From: an uncultured Muribaculaceae bacterium
GTDB taxonomy: Bacteria > Bacteroidota > Bacteroidia > Bacteroidales > Muribaculaceae
NCBI GenBank assembly: GCA_910577585.1
Contig: CAJTNN010000014.1
Span: forward strand, 1 to 64,000
Direction of reading: 5' to 3'
Length of the DNA: 64,000 bases
Within the stretch, counting starts at the first letter, position 1; the number at the start of each line of letters is the position of its first letter. A model generated the notes under the pieces. The model was not told the origin of the DNA. It worked only from the letters and a program-made list of their open reading frames with translations, and made no database searches. This document shows, piece after piece, positions 49,474 to 58,440 of this stretch. The translations under genes were made by a program, and so were the position numbers.

Positions 49474-50268
49474 ATGGGAAAAATTATCGCAATAGCAAAC
49501 CAGAAAGGGGGCGTCGGGAAGACCACGACAGCCTTCAATCTCGGCACCTCTCTGGCCCAGGAGGGGAAGCATGTGCTGCTCGTGGATGCCGATCCCCAGG
49601 CCAACGCCACCAGCGGCCTCGGAGTTGACCCGGCCACCTGCGAGGTGAGCATCTACGACTGCCTCGTGGATGGCTATCCATCGGCCGACGCCTGCACCGC
49701 CACATGTGTCGAGGGGCTCGAAATCATACCCTCGCGCATCGACCTGGTCGGCGCCGAGGTCGAGCTGATGAACCGCCCCGACCGCGACCGTGTGCTCTCG
49801 CGCGTGCTCGCCCCCGTAAAGGATAAATACGACTATATACTGATTGACTGCAGCCCCTCGCTGGGAGTAATCACCGTCAATGCCCTCACGGCATCCGACT
49901 CGGTGGTGATACCGGTGCAGGCTGAGTATTTCGCCCTTGAGGGTATATCGCAGTTGCTCAACACTATACGCATAATCAAATCGCGCCTCAAGCCCACGCT
50001 TGAGATCGAGGGCTTCTTGCTCACGATGTATGATGCGCGCCTGCGTCTGGCAAATCAGATCTATGAGGAGCTCAAGGGGCACTTCGGCGACATGGTCTTC
50101 AAGACCGTCATACCGCGCAACATCAAGCTCTCGGAGTCGCCGAGCCATGGCCTCCCCGTGATGCTCTACGACCCGGACAGCCGCGGCTCGATAGCCTATA
50201 TCCAGCTCGCCCGCGAACTGATACAGCGCCACCGCAAGCGCCAGCCGCGTGCCGCCACTCCCTCCTGA
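49474..50268 (+). CDS. parA: Chromosome-partitioning ATPase ParA (Soj)
   Basis: From the ATG at 49474 (MGKIIAIANQKGGVGKTTTA) the protein has 264 residues. The deviant Walker A KGGVGKTT, the A' motif DADPQANAT, Walker B YILIDCSPSLG and a C-terminal helix identify a Soj-type ATPase. It binds DNA non-specifically and moves ParB-parS complexes during chromosome segregation. It starts the conserved Bacteroidetes set parA-parB-DUF5683-lytic transglycosylase. The longer frame from 49459 adds five residues and is not needed. Confidence 0.95.
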   Translation: MGKIIAIANQKGGVGKTTTAFNLGTSLAQEGKHVLLVDADPQANATSGLGVDPATCEVSIYDCLVDGYPSADACTATCVEGLEIIPSRIDLVGAEVELMNRPDRDRVLSRVLAPVKDKYDYILIDCSPSLGVITVNALTASDSVVIPVQAEYFALEGISQLLNTIRIIKSRLKPTLEIEGFLLTMYDARLRLANQIYEELKGHFGDMVFKTVIPRNIKLSESPSHGLPVMLYDPDSRGSIAYIQLARELIQRHRKRQPRAATPS

Positions 50269-50342
50269 CCCAACCTGAATCATGATTAAGCATCCCCGGC
50301 CCGACAGGGGCCGGAGACTCACAAAACAGTGAAATAATACAG

Positions 50343-51230
50343 ATGCAACGACGAAACGCACTTGGCCGAGGCCTCGACTCGCTGATATCCATGGGGGATA
50401 TACAGACCGACGGGGGCTCGGCAATCAACGAAATAGAACTCTCACAGATTGACGCCAACCCCGACCAGCCCCGCACCACCTTCGACGAAGAGACCCTGCA
50501 GGAGCTGGCCACATCCATACGCGAGCTCGGCATCATCCAGCCTCTCTCGCTGCGCCTCAAGTCTGACGGCCGATATCAGATCATCGCCGGCGAACGCCGC
50601 TGGCGTGCGGCACACATGGCCGGTCTCACAACTGTGCCCGCTTATGTGCGCACAGCCTCCGACTCCGAAATCACCGAGATGGCCCTCATCGAGAATATCC
50701 AGCGCGAAGACCTCAACGCCATCGAGGTGGCACTGACATTCCGCAAACTTATCGATACCTACGACCTCACGCAGGAACGCCTCTCGGCACGTCTGGGCAA
50801 GAAACGCGCCACAATCGCCAATCACCTGCGCCTGCTCAAACTCCCCGCCGAAATCCAGCTCGGTCTGCGCGACCGCAAACTCGATATGGGGCATGCCCGC
50901 GCCCTGCTGTCGGTAGAGAACCCCAAGCAACAGCTAAAGCTCTACAACCTCATACTCAAAGAGGGACTGAGTGTGCGCAAGGTCGAGGAGCTTGCCCGCG
51001 AAATCAACATCGCCATCCAGAAGGGTGAGACTCCCGACGTAGCCGTTCAGCCCGCCGCGCCGCAGCCCAACTCGCGCGAATATGACTTCTTCACCAAGGA
51101 GCTGGCCAACTACTTTCCGACACCGGTGAAGTTCAAACGCGCCCTCGACGGCCGCGGCAGCATAACCCTCAAATTCGAATCTGACGACCAGTTGCAGCAA
51201 CTCGTGCAGCTCTTCGAAAAATTGAAATGA
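50343..51230 (+). CDS. parB: Chromosome-partitioning protein ParB
   Basis: A 295-residue protein starting RRNALGRGLDSLISMG, the ParA-interacting N-terminus. The ParB/Srx core (about 25-115) has IDANPDQPRTTFDEETLQEL and the CTP-binding motif IIAGERRWRAAHMAG; a helix-turn-helix (about 125-165, AIEVALTFRKLID to GKKRATIANHLRLL) binds parS, and the C-terminal dimerisation helix ends LQQLVQLFEKL. Its stop overlaps the DUF5683 start (ATGA). I could not locate a parS site by eye. Confidence 0.95.
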   Translation: MQRRNALGRGLDSLISMGDIQTDGGSAINEIELSQIDANPDQPRTTFDEETLQELATSIRELGIIQPLSLRLKSDGRYQIIAGERRWRAAHMAGLTTVPAYVRTASDSEITEMALIENIQREDLNAIEVALTFRKLIDTYDLTQERLSARLGKKRATIANHLRLLKLPAEIQLGLRDRKLDMGHARALLSVENPKQQLKLYNLILKEGLSVRKVEELAREINIAIQKGETPDVAVQPAAPQPNSREYDFFTKELANYFPTPVKFKRALDGRGSITLKFESDDQLQQLVQLFEKLK

Positions 51231-52009
51231 AACGCCTGCTCAGTCTATTGATATTGATGGTCGGCATGGCCATGGCTCCGGCTTACGCACTGGCTGATTC
51301 CGAGGTGCAGGGGGGCGCTGTGGCTCCGGCCGACTCGCTGGCAACGTCCGAGGGTGAACCGGTGCTTGACGCCGAGCTGCTCGTAAAGGTGCCCGATGCC
51401 GCTCAGTCAGGAGGTGCCGCGGTGGCACCCGCTGATTCGGTGGCTGCCGACGAGCCCCTCAATGTCGTCACCGCCCCCGGCTATGACCCCTATGCCCTCG
51501 AAGGGAAGCGCGCCTTCAACCCCGACCCCACGCGCGCCGTGTGGCTCAGCGCACTCTTCCCCGGACTCGGCCAGATTTATAACCGCCGCTACTGGAAGCT
51601 CCCCATCATAGTGGCCGGATATATGGGATTGGCCTACGGCACGAGCTGGAATGCCCGGATGTACCAGGATTATCAGCTCGCATACTCCGACATCATGGAT
51701 GATGACCCCGACACGAAGTCGTATCTCGACTTCTTCCCCCCTACAGTCGATGAATCCTCGCTCGACACCGCCTGGCTCTCGCAGACCCTGAAGAGCCGCA
51801 AGGATTACTACCGCCGCAACCGCGACCTCTGCATCATATGCTGCGTCGGAGTCTATCTGCTATGTATGCTCGATGCGTATGTCGATGCCTCGCTGGCACA
51901 TTTCGACATATCTGAGGATATATCGATGGATGTGGCGCCGGCCGTGATGATTGACCCCTCGCTCAGCCGGAAGCCTACACTGGGTCTGCAATGGGCCCTG
52001 ACTTTCTGA
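51227..52009 (+). CDS. DUF5683 membrane protein
   Basis: A 260-residue protein with a signal peptide (about 1-22), a low-complexity Ala/Ser/Asp segment, then RAVWLSALFPGLGQIYNRRY, the DUF5683 signature, two or three membrane helices (one at IIVAGYMGLAYGTSWNA, one at LCIICCVGVYLLCMLDAYVD) and a C-terminal tail. The family sits next to parB in many Bacteroidetes. Its function is unknown, probably cell-envelope related. The start overlaps parB by four bases. Confidence 0.82.
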   Translation: MKRLLSLLILMVGMAMAPAYALADSEVQGGAVAPADSLATSEGEPVLDAELLVKVPDAAQSGGAAVAPADSVAADEPLNVVTAPGYDPYALEGKRAFNPDPTRAVWLSALFPGLGQIYNRRYWKLPIIVAGYMGLAYGTSWNARMYQDYQLAYSDIMDDDPDTKSYLDFFPPTVDESSLDTAWLSQTLKSRKDYYRRNRDLCIICCVGVYLLCMLDAYVDASLAHFDISEDISMDVAPAVMIDPSLSRKPTLGLQWALTF

Positions 52010-52146
52010 AGACCGTGCCCGACGGTTCCCCACAGCCTCTGACCCAGGCAGCCTACGGCATCCCCGGCCGCGTAGCCACGCAGATACCCTCTCTCTCCAC
52101 CGCATTCTCTCTTTCTCGCAAAGACCCTTAGATAACATATCAAGTT

Positions 52147-53973
52147 ATGAAACGCCGACTTATCATATTCAGCCTTCTGCTGGCCGGACTCTCCGGAGCG
52201 GCCGCCTGGGCTGCGCCGAAAAACAACAACGTGCTCGACCTCAAGGAATCGATCACCGACGACGCCATCATATATCCCGAGAGCTTCGAGACCGACACCA
52301 AGAAGCTGCTCGAATCATGGTATATGAAAAACTATACCGACACCGACGACCGCTACCGCACCTCCGGCAACCCGTCGACATCGGATGAGGTGATACGCAA
52401 GCGTCTTGCCGACCTCCCGACTGTGATCGACCTGCCATTCAACCAGATAGTAAGGAAGTATATCGACCGCTATATGGAGCGCGGGCGCCCGCTGGTGGCC
52501 TCGATGCTCGGACTGGGCATATACTATATGCCGATTTTCGAGCAGGCACTTGAGGCTGAGCAGATACCTCTGGAGCTGAAGTATCTGCCTGTGATCGAGT
52601 CGGCCCTCGACCCCAATGCCGTGTCGCGCACCGGTGCCGGCGGTCTCTGGCAATTCATGCCCGCCTCGGCCAAGGGGTATGACCTGGAGGTGTCGTCGCT
52701 CGTGGATGAGCGCCGAGACCCCTACCGCTCTTCGCAGAAGGCTGCCAAGATGCTGCATGACCTCTATGACACATATGGCGACTGGAGTCTGGCCATAGCT
52801 GCCTACAACTGTGGCCCGGGTGCCGTCAACAAGGCTATCCGCCGAGCAGGAGGCGATCCCAAGAAACAGGATTTCTGGAGTATTTATGAATACCTCTCGC
52901 CCGAGACACGCGGATATGTGCCGATGTTTATCGCTGCCAACTATGTGATGAATTATTATAAGGAGCACAATATCTCGCCCGTGTTGCCCACACGTCCGCT
53001 CGTAACCGACACGATAGGGATATCCACACGTGTGCATTTCGACCAGATCTCGAAGGTGCTTGATATCCCGAAGGAGGAATTGCGTATACTCAACCCGCAG
53101 TTCCGCGCCGATATCATCCCGGGGAGCCCTGAGCGTCAGTATATGCTCATTCTTCCGGCCCAGCAGGTGCAGGCATATATCATGAGCGAGGCCGATATCC
53201 TGGCCTATGACGCATCGAAGTATGCCCGCCGCACGGATGCCGAACCCGGCGACCTCCCCTCGGATGCCCTCCCGGCAGTCGATGAACTCGAGGAGGGACT
53301 GCTGCTCGCATCGCATGCCGACCCCGATGAGGATGATGATGTGGCTGCAGCCTCGGCCGGAAATGCTGCAGGTCCACGTCAGGAGAATGCCTCGCTGCAG
53401 GCTGCCACACGCACCGTGACCCATACTGTGGCTGCCGGTGAGACCATCAATGATATTGCCGAGCGCTACGGCGTGCGCGTGAGCGATATCCGCAGCTGGA
53501 ACTCACTGCGCCGCAACGCTGTGCGCAAGGGTCAGAAACTGCGTGTCGAGACCACAATGGCTGTGGCCGACACCCAGCAACCCGCAAAGAGCTCTACCCG
53601 CAGCAATGCCGCCACATCGGCTGCCTCGACCACCAAGGCAGCCTCGTCAGCCTCCACTACTGCCGCAAGCCGCAGCAAGACCACCTCTGCAAAGACATCC
53701 ACCAAGAAGACCACCAAGGCAGCCAAGCCTGTGGAGCATACCATCAAGAATGGCGAGTCGCTCACCACAATCGCAAAGAAACATGGTGTGACAGTCGAGG
53801 AGCTGCGCAAGGCCAATAACCTTAAGGGGGATGCTATCCGCGCCGGTGCCACTCTGAAAGTGCCCGCCAAGAGCTCATCGGCCAAGAGCAGCACCAAGTC
53901 TTCGACCAAGAAGAGTACTTCGAAGAAGTCGACTGCCAAGAAATCAAAGAAGAAATCAACCAAACGACGTTAA
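52147..53973 (+). CDS. Membrane-bound lytic transglycosylase, MltD type, with LysM repeats
   Basis: A 608-residue exported protein with a signal peptide (about 1-22). A goose-type lytic transglycosylase domain at about 125-280 has the catalytic Glu in YLPVIESALDPNAVSRTGAG, GLWQFMPASAKGYDL, DERRDPYRSSQKAAKMLHDL and AIAAYNCGPGAVNKAI. Two LysM modules follow (HTVAAGETINDIAERYGVRV at about 430 and HTIKNGESLTTIAKKHGVTV at about 535), separated and followed by Ser/Thr/Lys-rich low-complexity tails. It cleaves peptidoglycan glycan strands to form anhydro-muropeptides and is usual in this neighbourhood. Confidence 0.9.
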   Translation: MKRRLIIFSLLLAGLSGAAAWAAPKNNNVLDLKESITDDAIIYPESFETDTKKLLESWYMKNYTDTDDRYRTSGNPSTSDEVIRKRLADLPTVIDLPFNQIVRKYIDRYMERGRPLVASMLGLGIYYMPIFEQALEAEQIPLELKYLPVIESALDPNAVSRTGAGGLWQFMPASAKGYDLEVSSLVDERRDPYRSSQKAAKMLHDLYDTYGDWSLAIAAYNCGPGAVNKAIRRAGGDPKKQDFWSIYEYLSPETRGYVPMFIAANYVMNYYKEHNISPVLPTRPLVTDTIGISTRVHFDQISKVLDIPKEELRILNPQFRADIIPGSPERQYMLILPAQQVQAYIMSEADILAYDASKYARRTDAEPGDLPSDALPAVDELEEGLLLASHADPDEDDDVAAASAGNAAGPRQENASLQAATRTVTHTVAAGETINDIAERYGVRVSDIRSWNSLRRNAVRKGQKLRVETTMAVADTQQPAKSSTRSNAATSAASTTKAASSASTTAASRSKTTSAKTSTKKTTKAAKPVEHTIKNGESLTTIAKKHGVTVEELRKANNLKGDAIRAGATLKVPAKSSSAKSSTKSSTKKSTSKKSTAKKSKKKSTKRR

Positions 53974-54052
53974 TAACTCTCAGCAAAGTTGCCGACATTG
54001 AGGTTCCGGGAAAACGGCTCCATTATCAGATTCGGCAACCACAGAAGATTAT

Positions 54053-54243
54053 GAAGTTGTTTAAACTTTTTACGAAAAACATAAAATGAAGTAATTTTTT
54101 CTTCAAGCACAATCTTAATTAATATTTTGGCATCTTTCGGCTCTCTTCATCGGTCGCGATGCCCGCATCGCTCCCTCTTCGAGAACCGAAACCTGCTCAA
54201 AATCTTAATTAACCTTGCACTTGAAAAAAGTTTAAACAACTTC
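54053..54243. mobile_element. 191-bp MITE-like element with 19-bp terminal inverted repeats
   Basis: Ends are GAAGTTGTTTAAACTTTTT (54053-54071) and its exact complement (54225-54243). The interior folds on itself: TTTCGGCTCTC with GAGAACCGAAA, and GCGATGC with GCATCGC. AATCTTAATTAA occurs twice near the two edges of the interior. No open frame of use is present. It replaces the gene often found after the transglycosylase, and its ends are identical to the arms of the palindrome at 47,873. Confidence 0.65.
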
Positions 54244-54272
54244 TATGAGTCTAATTCAAAGTTCTCATCGAC

Positions 54273-55190
54273 ATGAACAAGAATCAGAAAATCATCCTCT
54301 ATGTGGGGATAGTAGTATTCGCCGCCTTGATTGCTATGGTGGGCATATTGATATATAATAATTCGCGTCAGACGTCAGCCGCCAATGATGCCATGGCCAA
54401 GGTCGACTCGCTCGCCCTGGCCAACGACCGCCTCTTGCTCACCAATGAGTTCAATCAGCTCAATGCCGATTTCTCGCAGTATGAGGACCAGCAGGTCTAT
54501 CTGCAGAATGACTCGCTCGTGCAGCAATATAATGCGGCGCGAATGAAGGTGGAGGGTCTGCTTAAGGAGTTGAGTGCCGAGAAGGCTTCAAATTCGCAGA
54601 ACCGTGCCCGCATCAAGCAGCTTGAGGGTGAGATAGCCTCGCTTAAGAAGATTGTACGCCATTATCTGGAGGAGATCAAGCGTCTCGGCGAGGAGAACGA
54701 AGGGCTGCGCCGCGAAATCGAGCAGGTCAACCAGCGCAACGAACAGCTTGCATCGACCGCCGCCACCGTGCAGCGCGACAATGAGCAGCTTTCGCAGACT
54801 GTGGCGCGCGCCAAGAAACTCAGCGTGAGCGGCCTATCATTCCAGGCCTACAACAAGAAGGGTAAGACCGAGAAGAAGGTCACCAAAGCCAAATCTCTCG
54901 GAGCAAGCTTCACAATCAACCCCAACAATACAGCCTCTGCCGGCACGAAGACGATATATATGCGCATCGTGTCGCCCGAAGGTGATCTGCTCTCGGGGGG
55001 GCCGTCGTTCAGCTACGATGGCAAGTCGATAGGGTCGAGTGCCTCGAAAAATATCGAGTATGACAACGAAGAACAGCATGTGTCGATCTACTGGCAGACC
55101 AACACCACCCTCACCCCCGGCGACTATCTCGTAGAGATCTTCTGCGACGGCAATCGCCTCGCCTCGCGCACCTTCAACATGAAGAAGTAA
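54273..55190 (+). CDS. Membrane-anchored coiled-coil protein
   Basis: A 305-residue protein with one N-terminal membrane helix (about 7-28), a long coiled coil (about 40-185, Gln/Glu/Leu-rich heptads) and a C-terminal beta-rich domain (about 190-305, SVSGLSFQAYNKKGKTEKKV to YLVEIFCDGNRLASRTF). No family is recognised. The architecture suits a periplasmic scaffold or an envelope-spanning tether. It starts 30 bases after the right end of the MITE-like element. Confidence 0.75.
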   Translation: MNKNQKIILYVGIVVFAALIAMVGILIYNNSRQTSAANDAMAKVDSLALANDRLLLTNEFNQLNADFSQYEDQQVYLQNDSLVQQYNAARMKVEGLLKELSAEKASNSQNRARIKQLEGEIASLKKIVRHYLEEIKRLGEENEGLRREIEQVNQRNEQLASTAATVQRDNEQLSQTVARAKKLSVSGLSFQAYNKKGKTEKKVTKAKSLGASFTINPNNTASAGTKTIYMRIVSPEGDLLSGGPSFSYDGKSIGSSASKNIEYDNEEQHVSIYWQTNTTLTPGDYLVEIFCDGNRLASRTFNMKK

Positions 55191-55591
55191 ACCCTATCCC
55201 TCCCCATTGGCCCCTCTGCGTCAATGGGGAAAATTACGGTATTTTTCGAAGCATAATCGAGTCCACTCGGGGCTAAGGCGCCCCTCTTCCCGGAACTGAG
55301 CCGCCAAGGGTATCCTCACCTCGGCGTCAGCCCCTGGGATGAGGGGCGCCCTCGTTAAGTTAAGGAAGGGCCTGAATATCTCCTAATCGGTAAGATGGGA
55401 AAGGAATTTAAGGGCGCGGATTTTTTCGCTTGTCGCTACGCGACTGCGCCGCGGATGGAAAGGATTAACGCGGATCCTATTTGCGTAATGCGCTGGGTTG
55501 CACGCAGATGGGGAGGGATGCATCTCGGCGCTATGCGCCTTGATGCCCGCGGATGGCTGCGCATTTTATAATGGTGAAATCCACCGATGTA
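55191..55591. other. Gene-free region with several hairpins
   Basis: Three foldable stretches: TCCCCATTG/CAATGGGGA (55201-55209 with 55222-55230), probably terminating the coiled-coil gene; GGCGCCCCTC/GAGGGGCGCC (55277-55286 with 55341-55350); and a GC-rich tract with repeated CGCGGAT words (55,416-55,560). I see no coding sequence. The CGCGGAT tract looks like degenerate interspersed repeat. Confidence 0.55.
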
Positions 55592-55640
55592 CAAAAAGAA
55601 ATCGGTGCGGCTCCTGGGGAGTCGCACCGATCGGTTTTTT
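55592..55640 (-). terminator. Terminator of the small lipoprotein gene
   Basis: ATCGGTGCGGCTC (55601-55613) pairs with GAGTCGCACCGAT (55619-55631) with one mismatch. T-runs flank it on both sides, so it can work in both directions. Confidence 0.85.
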
Positions 55641-55659
55641 TATCTCTCGTGAGAGCTGA

Positions 55660-55857
55660 TTATTTTGCAGAGTCAGCAGCTACAGAGTCAGCAGCGGGAG
55701 CTACAGAGTCAGCAACTACAGAGTCAGCAGCAGCAACAGAGTCAACTGCCTCAACAGCAACTACAGAGTCAGAATCAGCTGCCTTGTTCTCCTTAGAAGA
55801 GCAAGATACGAGAGCTACGCTGAATACTACAGCGAGAGCGAGAACTACTTTTTTCAT
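55660..55857 (-). CDS. Small Ala/Asp/Ser/Val-repeat lipoprotein
   Basis: A 65-residue lipoprotein: signal sequence MKKVVLALAVVFSVALVS with lipobox C19, then a low-complexity tail of repeated A/V-DSV units (VEAVDSVAAADSVVADSV). A clear terminator follows and the gene is transcribed alone. Abundant small lipoproteins of this kind occur in Bacteroidales; the tail is probably disordered and anchored in the outer membrane. The repeat number may vary between strains. The function is unknown. Confidence 0.75.
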   Translation of the reverse strand: MKKVVLALAVVFSVALVSCSSKENKAADSDSVVAVEAVDSVAAADSVVADSVAPAADSVAADSAK

Positions 55858-55965
55858 GTCCGTAAAATTTAAAATAATAAAACAGTTTCTTTTGCTATCA
55901 AAAACGTTGCGAATTTACATGTAATTTTCCAAATTCCAATCTCATGTGGAAGAAAAAATCAAATT

Positions 55966-56005
55966 CGAGCCCCAAATATTAATCTATGTTAATATTTGGG
56001 GCTCG
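55966..56005 (-). terminator. Terminator after ribH
   Basis: CGAGCCCCAAATATTAA (55966-55982) pairs perfectly with TTAATATTTGGGGCTCG (55989-56005) around a six-base loop, 79 bases past the minus-strand stop of ribH and followed there by AATTTGATTTTTTC. Confidence 0.8.
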
Positions 56006-56083
56006 AAAAGTATGATTTTCGGCTCGTTTTACTTGTTGCGATGCCGATAGATAATGCCTATATTAATGTCGGGGCTGATGAAG

Positions 56084-56575
56084 TCAGCAGATTGAAGCGT
56101 GCAGATTAGCCATCGATATGGCGGCTGCTGCGGCTTCGGAGCCCTTGTTGCCCAGAATGCCTCCGGCGCGTTGCTGGGCTTGCTCGAGTGTATCGACGGT
56201 GATGACGCCGAAGATGAGCGGGGTCTCGCCGCGAGCATTGATTATGGCGGCTCCCTGCGCTGCCTGCTGGCAGACGTAGTCGAAGTGGGGGGTATCACCG
56301 CGTATGACACATCCGATGATAATCACCGCATCCGGGCGGCGCTTCACGAGCACACCGGCCGCATTGACAAGCTCTACAGTGCCCGGCACATCATAGCACC
56401 GAATATTCTCCTTCTTCACGCCCGCTGTGCGCAGGGTCTTGATGGCACCGTCGCGCAGGGCATGTGTGATGTCGGAATTCCACTCAGCCGTCACGATATC
56501 GCACTTGAATGCGTTGGCATCATAGGGTGTGGGGATCTGAAGAGAGGTGCCGTTGGTGTTGAGAATGGTCGACAT
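56084..56575 (-). CDS. ribH: 6,7-dimethyl-8-ribityllumazine synthase
   Basis: A 163-residue protein, the usual length. It condenses the ribityl-pyrimidine with 3,4-dihydroxybutanone phosphate in riboflavin synthesis. Marks are VTAEWNSDITHALRDGA, the PGTVELVNAA loop, IIIGCVIRGDTPHFDYVCQQ with the catalytic His, and LIFGVITVDTLEQA. The start overlaps the TPR gene stop by one base, a standard Bacteroidales pairing. RibF of the same pathway is encoded 4 kb to the right. Confidence 0.95.
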   Translation of the reverse strand: MSTILNTNGTSLQIPTPYDANAFKCDIVTAEWNSDITHALRDGAIKTLRTAGVKKENIRCYDVPGTVELVNAAGVLVKRRPDAVIIIGCVIRGDTPHFDYVCQQAAQGAAIINARGETPLIFGVITVDTLEQAQQRAGGILGNKGSEAAAAAISMANLHASIC

Positions 56576-57786
56576 CAGTTTTTATCCCCCTCCTTGGGAT
56601 TTTGGTCAGTATCAGGTTGCTGGGCATCCTTATTGGCCTCGGCCTCCTTGCGGTAGGCCTCAGCGTCGGCCTTTCTGAAAGCGGCCGCATCAGCCTTATC
56701 CTTGGCGTCCGCTCCGGCGCGCAGATGCTCATCGCACTTATCCTTGGCCGACTGCGCACGCTGTATATAGAGGTCAGCCTGCTCAGTCACCTTTTTAGCT
56801 TTATTGAGGCTCTTGTTGGCCTTCTTCGCTTCTTTGAGAGCGCGTCGCTTCTCCTTCTCAGCCTTCTTGGCTTCCTTCTCAGCGCGTCGCGCCTCCTTTT
56901 TAGCCTCTTTCTCGGCATTGCGCTCAAACTTCATCTCCTCCTTCTCGGCATTTCGGCCGATGTGGGTCAGAGCGTGTGTGAAAGCCTTCCACTTCGAGGG
57001 TTGCTCCTCGAGTTTATCAATCATCTCGAGCAGTGCGATGATATCCTCCTCCAGTTCGATAGTCTCGAGAGCGATTGCATGAGGCAGCACAGCGGCCAGC
57101 AGACGCTTCGCGCGCTGGCGCATGGTCTTGACGCGGCTCATGATTTCAGCCATCTCGATAGTGAACTTTATCTCCTTGCGTCCGATGCGTCCGGATCTCT
57201 TCTTAGAGAACTTTATAGCCTCGGAATAGAACTTCAGCGCCTCCTTATATGCGCCCGAAGCCGCCGTCAGTTCACCCACCTTGCGCAGCGACTCGGCCAG
57301 GCGTTCGGTGGCAGAGGCCACACCCGAGTTGACCTTCTCGAATAGCGCCTCGGTCTGGATCTGCTGCTTGACGAGCATCTCGATAGTGCGCTTGCGCGAG
57401 CGCACGATGCGTGCGGCCAGTTCCATAGCCAGGATATTGAACTCTCCATAGCGCTCGGGGTCCTCTTTTGCCAGGCGGTTGAGCACCTTGAAGAGGGTCT
57501 CGAGTTCCTTCTCGCTCTGGCGGTAATCCTTAAGCAGGAAGTGAATCTCGGCCAGATCGAAGAGGATAGCCGCGAGGATAGTGCGGAATTCCTGATTGTC
57601 GAAGTCAGAGAATTCGCGCAGCTCGCGCATTATATTGACAGTGCGCTCAAGTGCATCGATATATCTCTCCTCGTCAAGGAGAGTGGCTGTGGTGGCGCGG
57701 TTATGCTCGCTCTCGCGCAGAATCGAGTAATCGCGGCTCTTTGGGTCAATCCCGTCGAGGATGAGGGGTATTTTTACAAGTGCCAT
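56575..57786 (-). CDS. TPR-type protein upstream of ribH
   Basis: A 403-residue helical protein. Residues about 30-260 contain TPR-like pairs (EERYIDALERTVNIMRELRE, AAILFDLAEIHFLLKDYRQS, GAYKEALKFYSEAIKFSKKR). Residues about 280-400 are a highly charged Lys/Glu/Ala stretch (AEKEAKKEARRAEKEAKKAE) that should form a long single helix. It has no signal peptide, so it is cytoplasmic. The gene is co-transcribed with ribH (one-base overlap) in this order in many Bacteroidales; the link to riboflavin synthesis is unclear. Confidence 0.78.
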   Translation of the reverse strand: MALVKIPLILDGIDPKSRDYSILRESEHNRATTATLLDEERYIDALERTVNIMRELREFSDFDNQEFRTILAAILFDLAEIHFLLKDYRQSEKELETLFKVLNRLAKEDPERYGEFNILAMELAARIVRSRKRTIEMLVKQQIQTEALFEKVNSGVASATERLAESLRKVGELTAASGAYKEALKFYSEAIKFSKKRSGRIGRKEIKFTIEMAEIMSRVKTMRQRAKRLLAAVLPHAIALETIELEEDIIALLEMIDKLEEQPSKWKAFTHALTHIGRNAEKEEMKFERNAEKEAKKEARRAEKEAKKAEKEKRRALKEAKKANKSLNKAKKVTEQADLYIQRAQSAKDKCDEHLRAGADAKDKADAAAFRKADAEAYRKEAEANKDAQQPDTDQNPKEGDKN

Positions 57787-57914
57787 ATTTCGGATTGGGT
57801 TATTATTAGGGTTAACGTCTGCGGAGGCTTATATGTTTAGTCAGCGCGCAGACTTTCGCCGTACAAATCGGTCGGTGCGGCCTCCGGCTGCCGGTCAATT
57901 GCTTCTCGCCCCAT

Positions 57915-58355
57915 TCACCGGACTGATTGCGAGGCCTGCTCGAGGGCAGCGCGTAGGGCCGGGCTCATCGGCGCCGACTTTCCGGTGGCGGGGTCGAAGC
58001 AGACCATGATAGTCTCGCAGACCGAGCGGATATCCTGCGTAGGAATCTCCACGAGGCATTGCTGCAGGGTGAAGGAACGCTCGCCGATGTGCAGGCAGCG
58101 GGTCTTCACCTCAATCTCCTCGCCGAAGCGGATCTGGCGGATATATGAGCAATTCACATTGGCGATCACACACTCCACGCGCCGCCAGTCGATCTTCTCC
58201 TTGCGTATGCTTTGCAGGAATCTGGCCTTGGCGAGGTCGTAGAGCGAGAAATAGACTATATTGTTGAGATGTCCCAGAATGTCGATGTCGTTGAATCGGA
58301 GTTGCACCGGCATCGAGTGCGGGAAATCTGCGAGGTTGGGGAGTGTCTGGTCCAT
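57915..58355 (-). CDS. Hotdog-fold acyl-CoA thioesterase (4HBT family)
   Basis: From the ATG at 58355 (MDQTLPNLADFPHSMPVQLR) the protein has 146 residues; a TTG at 58364 is the other option. The hotdog core shows RFNDIDILGHLNNIVYFSLY, the active-site Asp and His/Asn pattern (D-x-x-G-H-x-N-N) of YbgC/FadM-like thioesterases, and VECVIANVNCSYIRQIRFGE. It probably hydrolyses acyl-CoA or acyl-ACP thioesters. It follows DUF721 by about 85 bases. Confidence 0.85.
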   Translation of the reverse strand: MDQTLPNLADFPHSMPVQLRFNDIDILGHLNNIVYFSLYDLAKARFLQSIRKEKIDWRRVECVIANVNCSYIRQIRFGEEIEVKTRCLHIGERSFTLQQCLVEIPTQDIRSVCETIMVCFDPATGKSAPMSPALRAALEQASQSVR

Positions 58356-58440
58356 ATAGGTCAATGGGTTATGCGTGGATGCTTGTGTTATGCGAGTGGA
58401 ATGGCCAGCGTGTGGAATGGGGCGCCATAAGCGAGGTGGC

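Noticed and set aside
49462..50424. 320-residue open frame antisense to parA
   Set aside because: ParA on the other strand is complete; no domain is seen in the antisense product.
49474..51230. A parS site near parAB
   Set aside because: I looked for a GTTTCACGTGAAAC-like palindrome near the genes and saw none; a computed motif scan would be needed to be certain.
52315..53424. 369-residue open frame antisense to the lytic transglycosylase
   Set aside because: It is the reverse of a clear MltD/LysM gene and has no family character.
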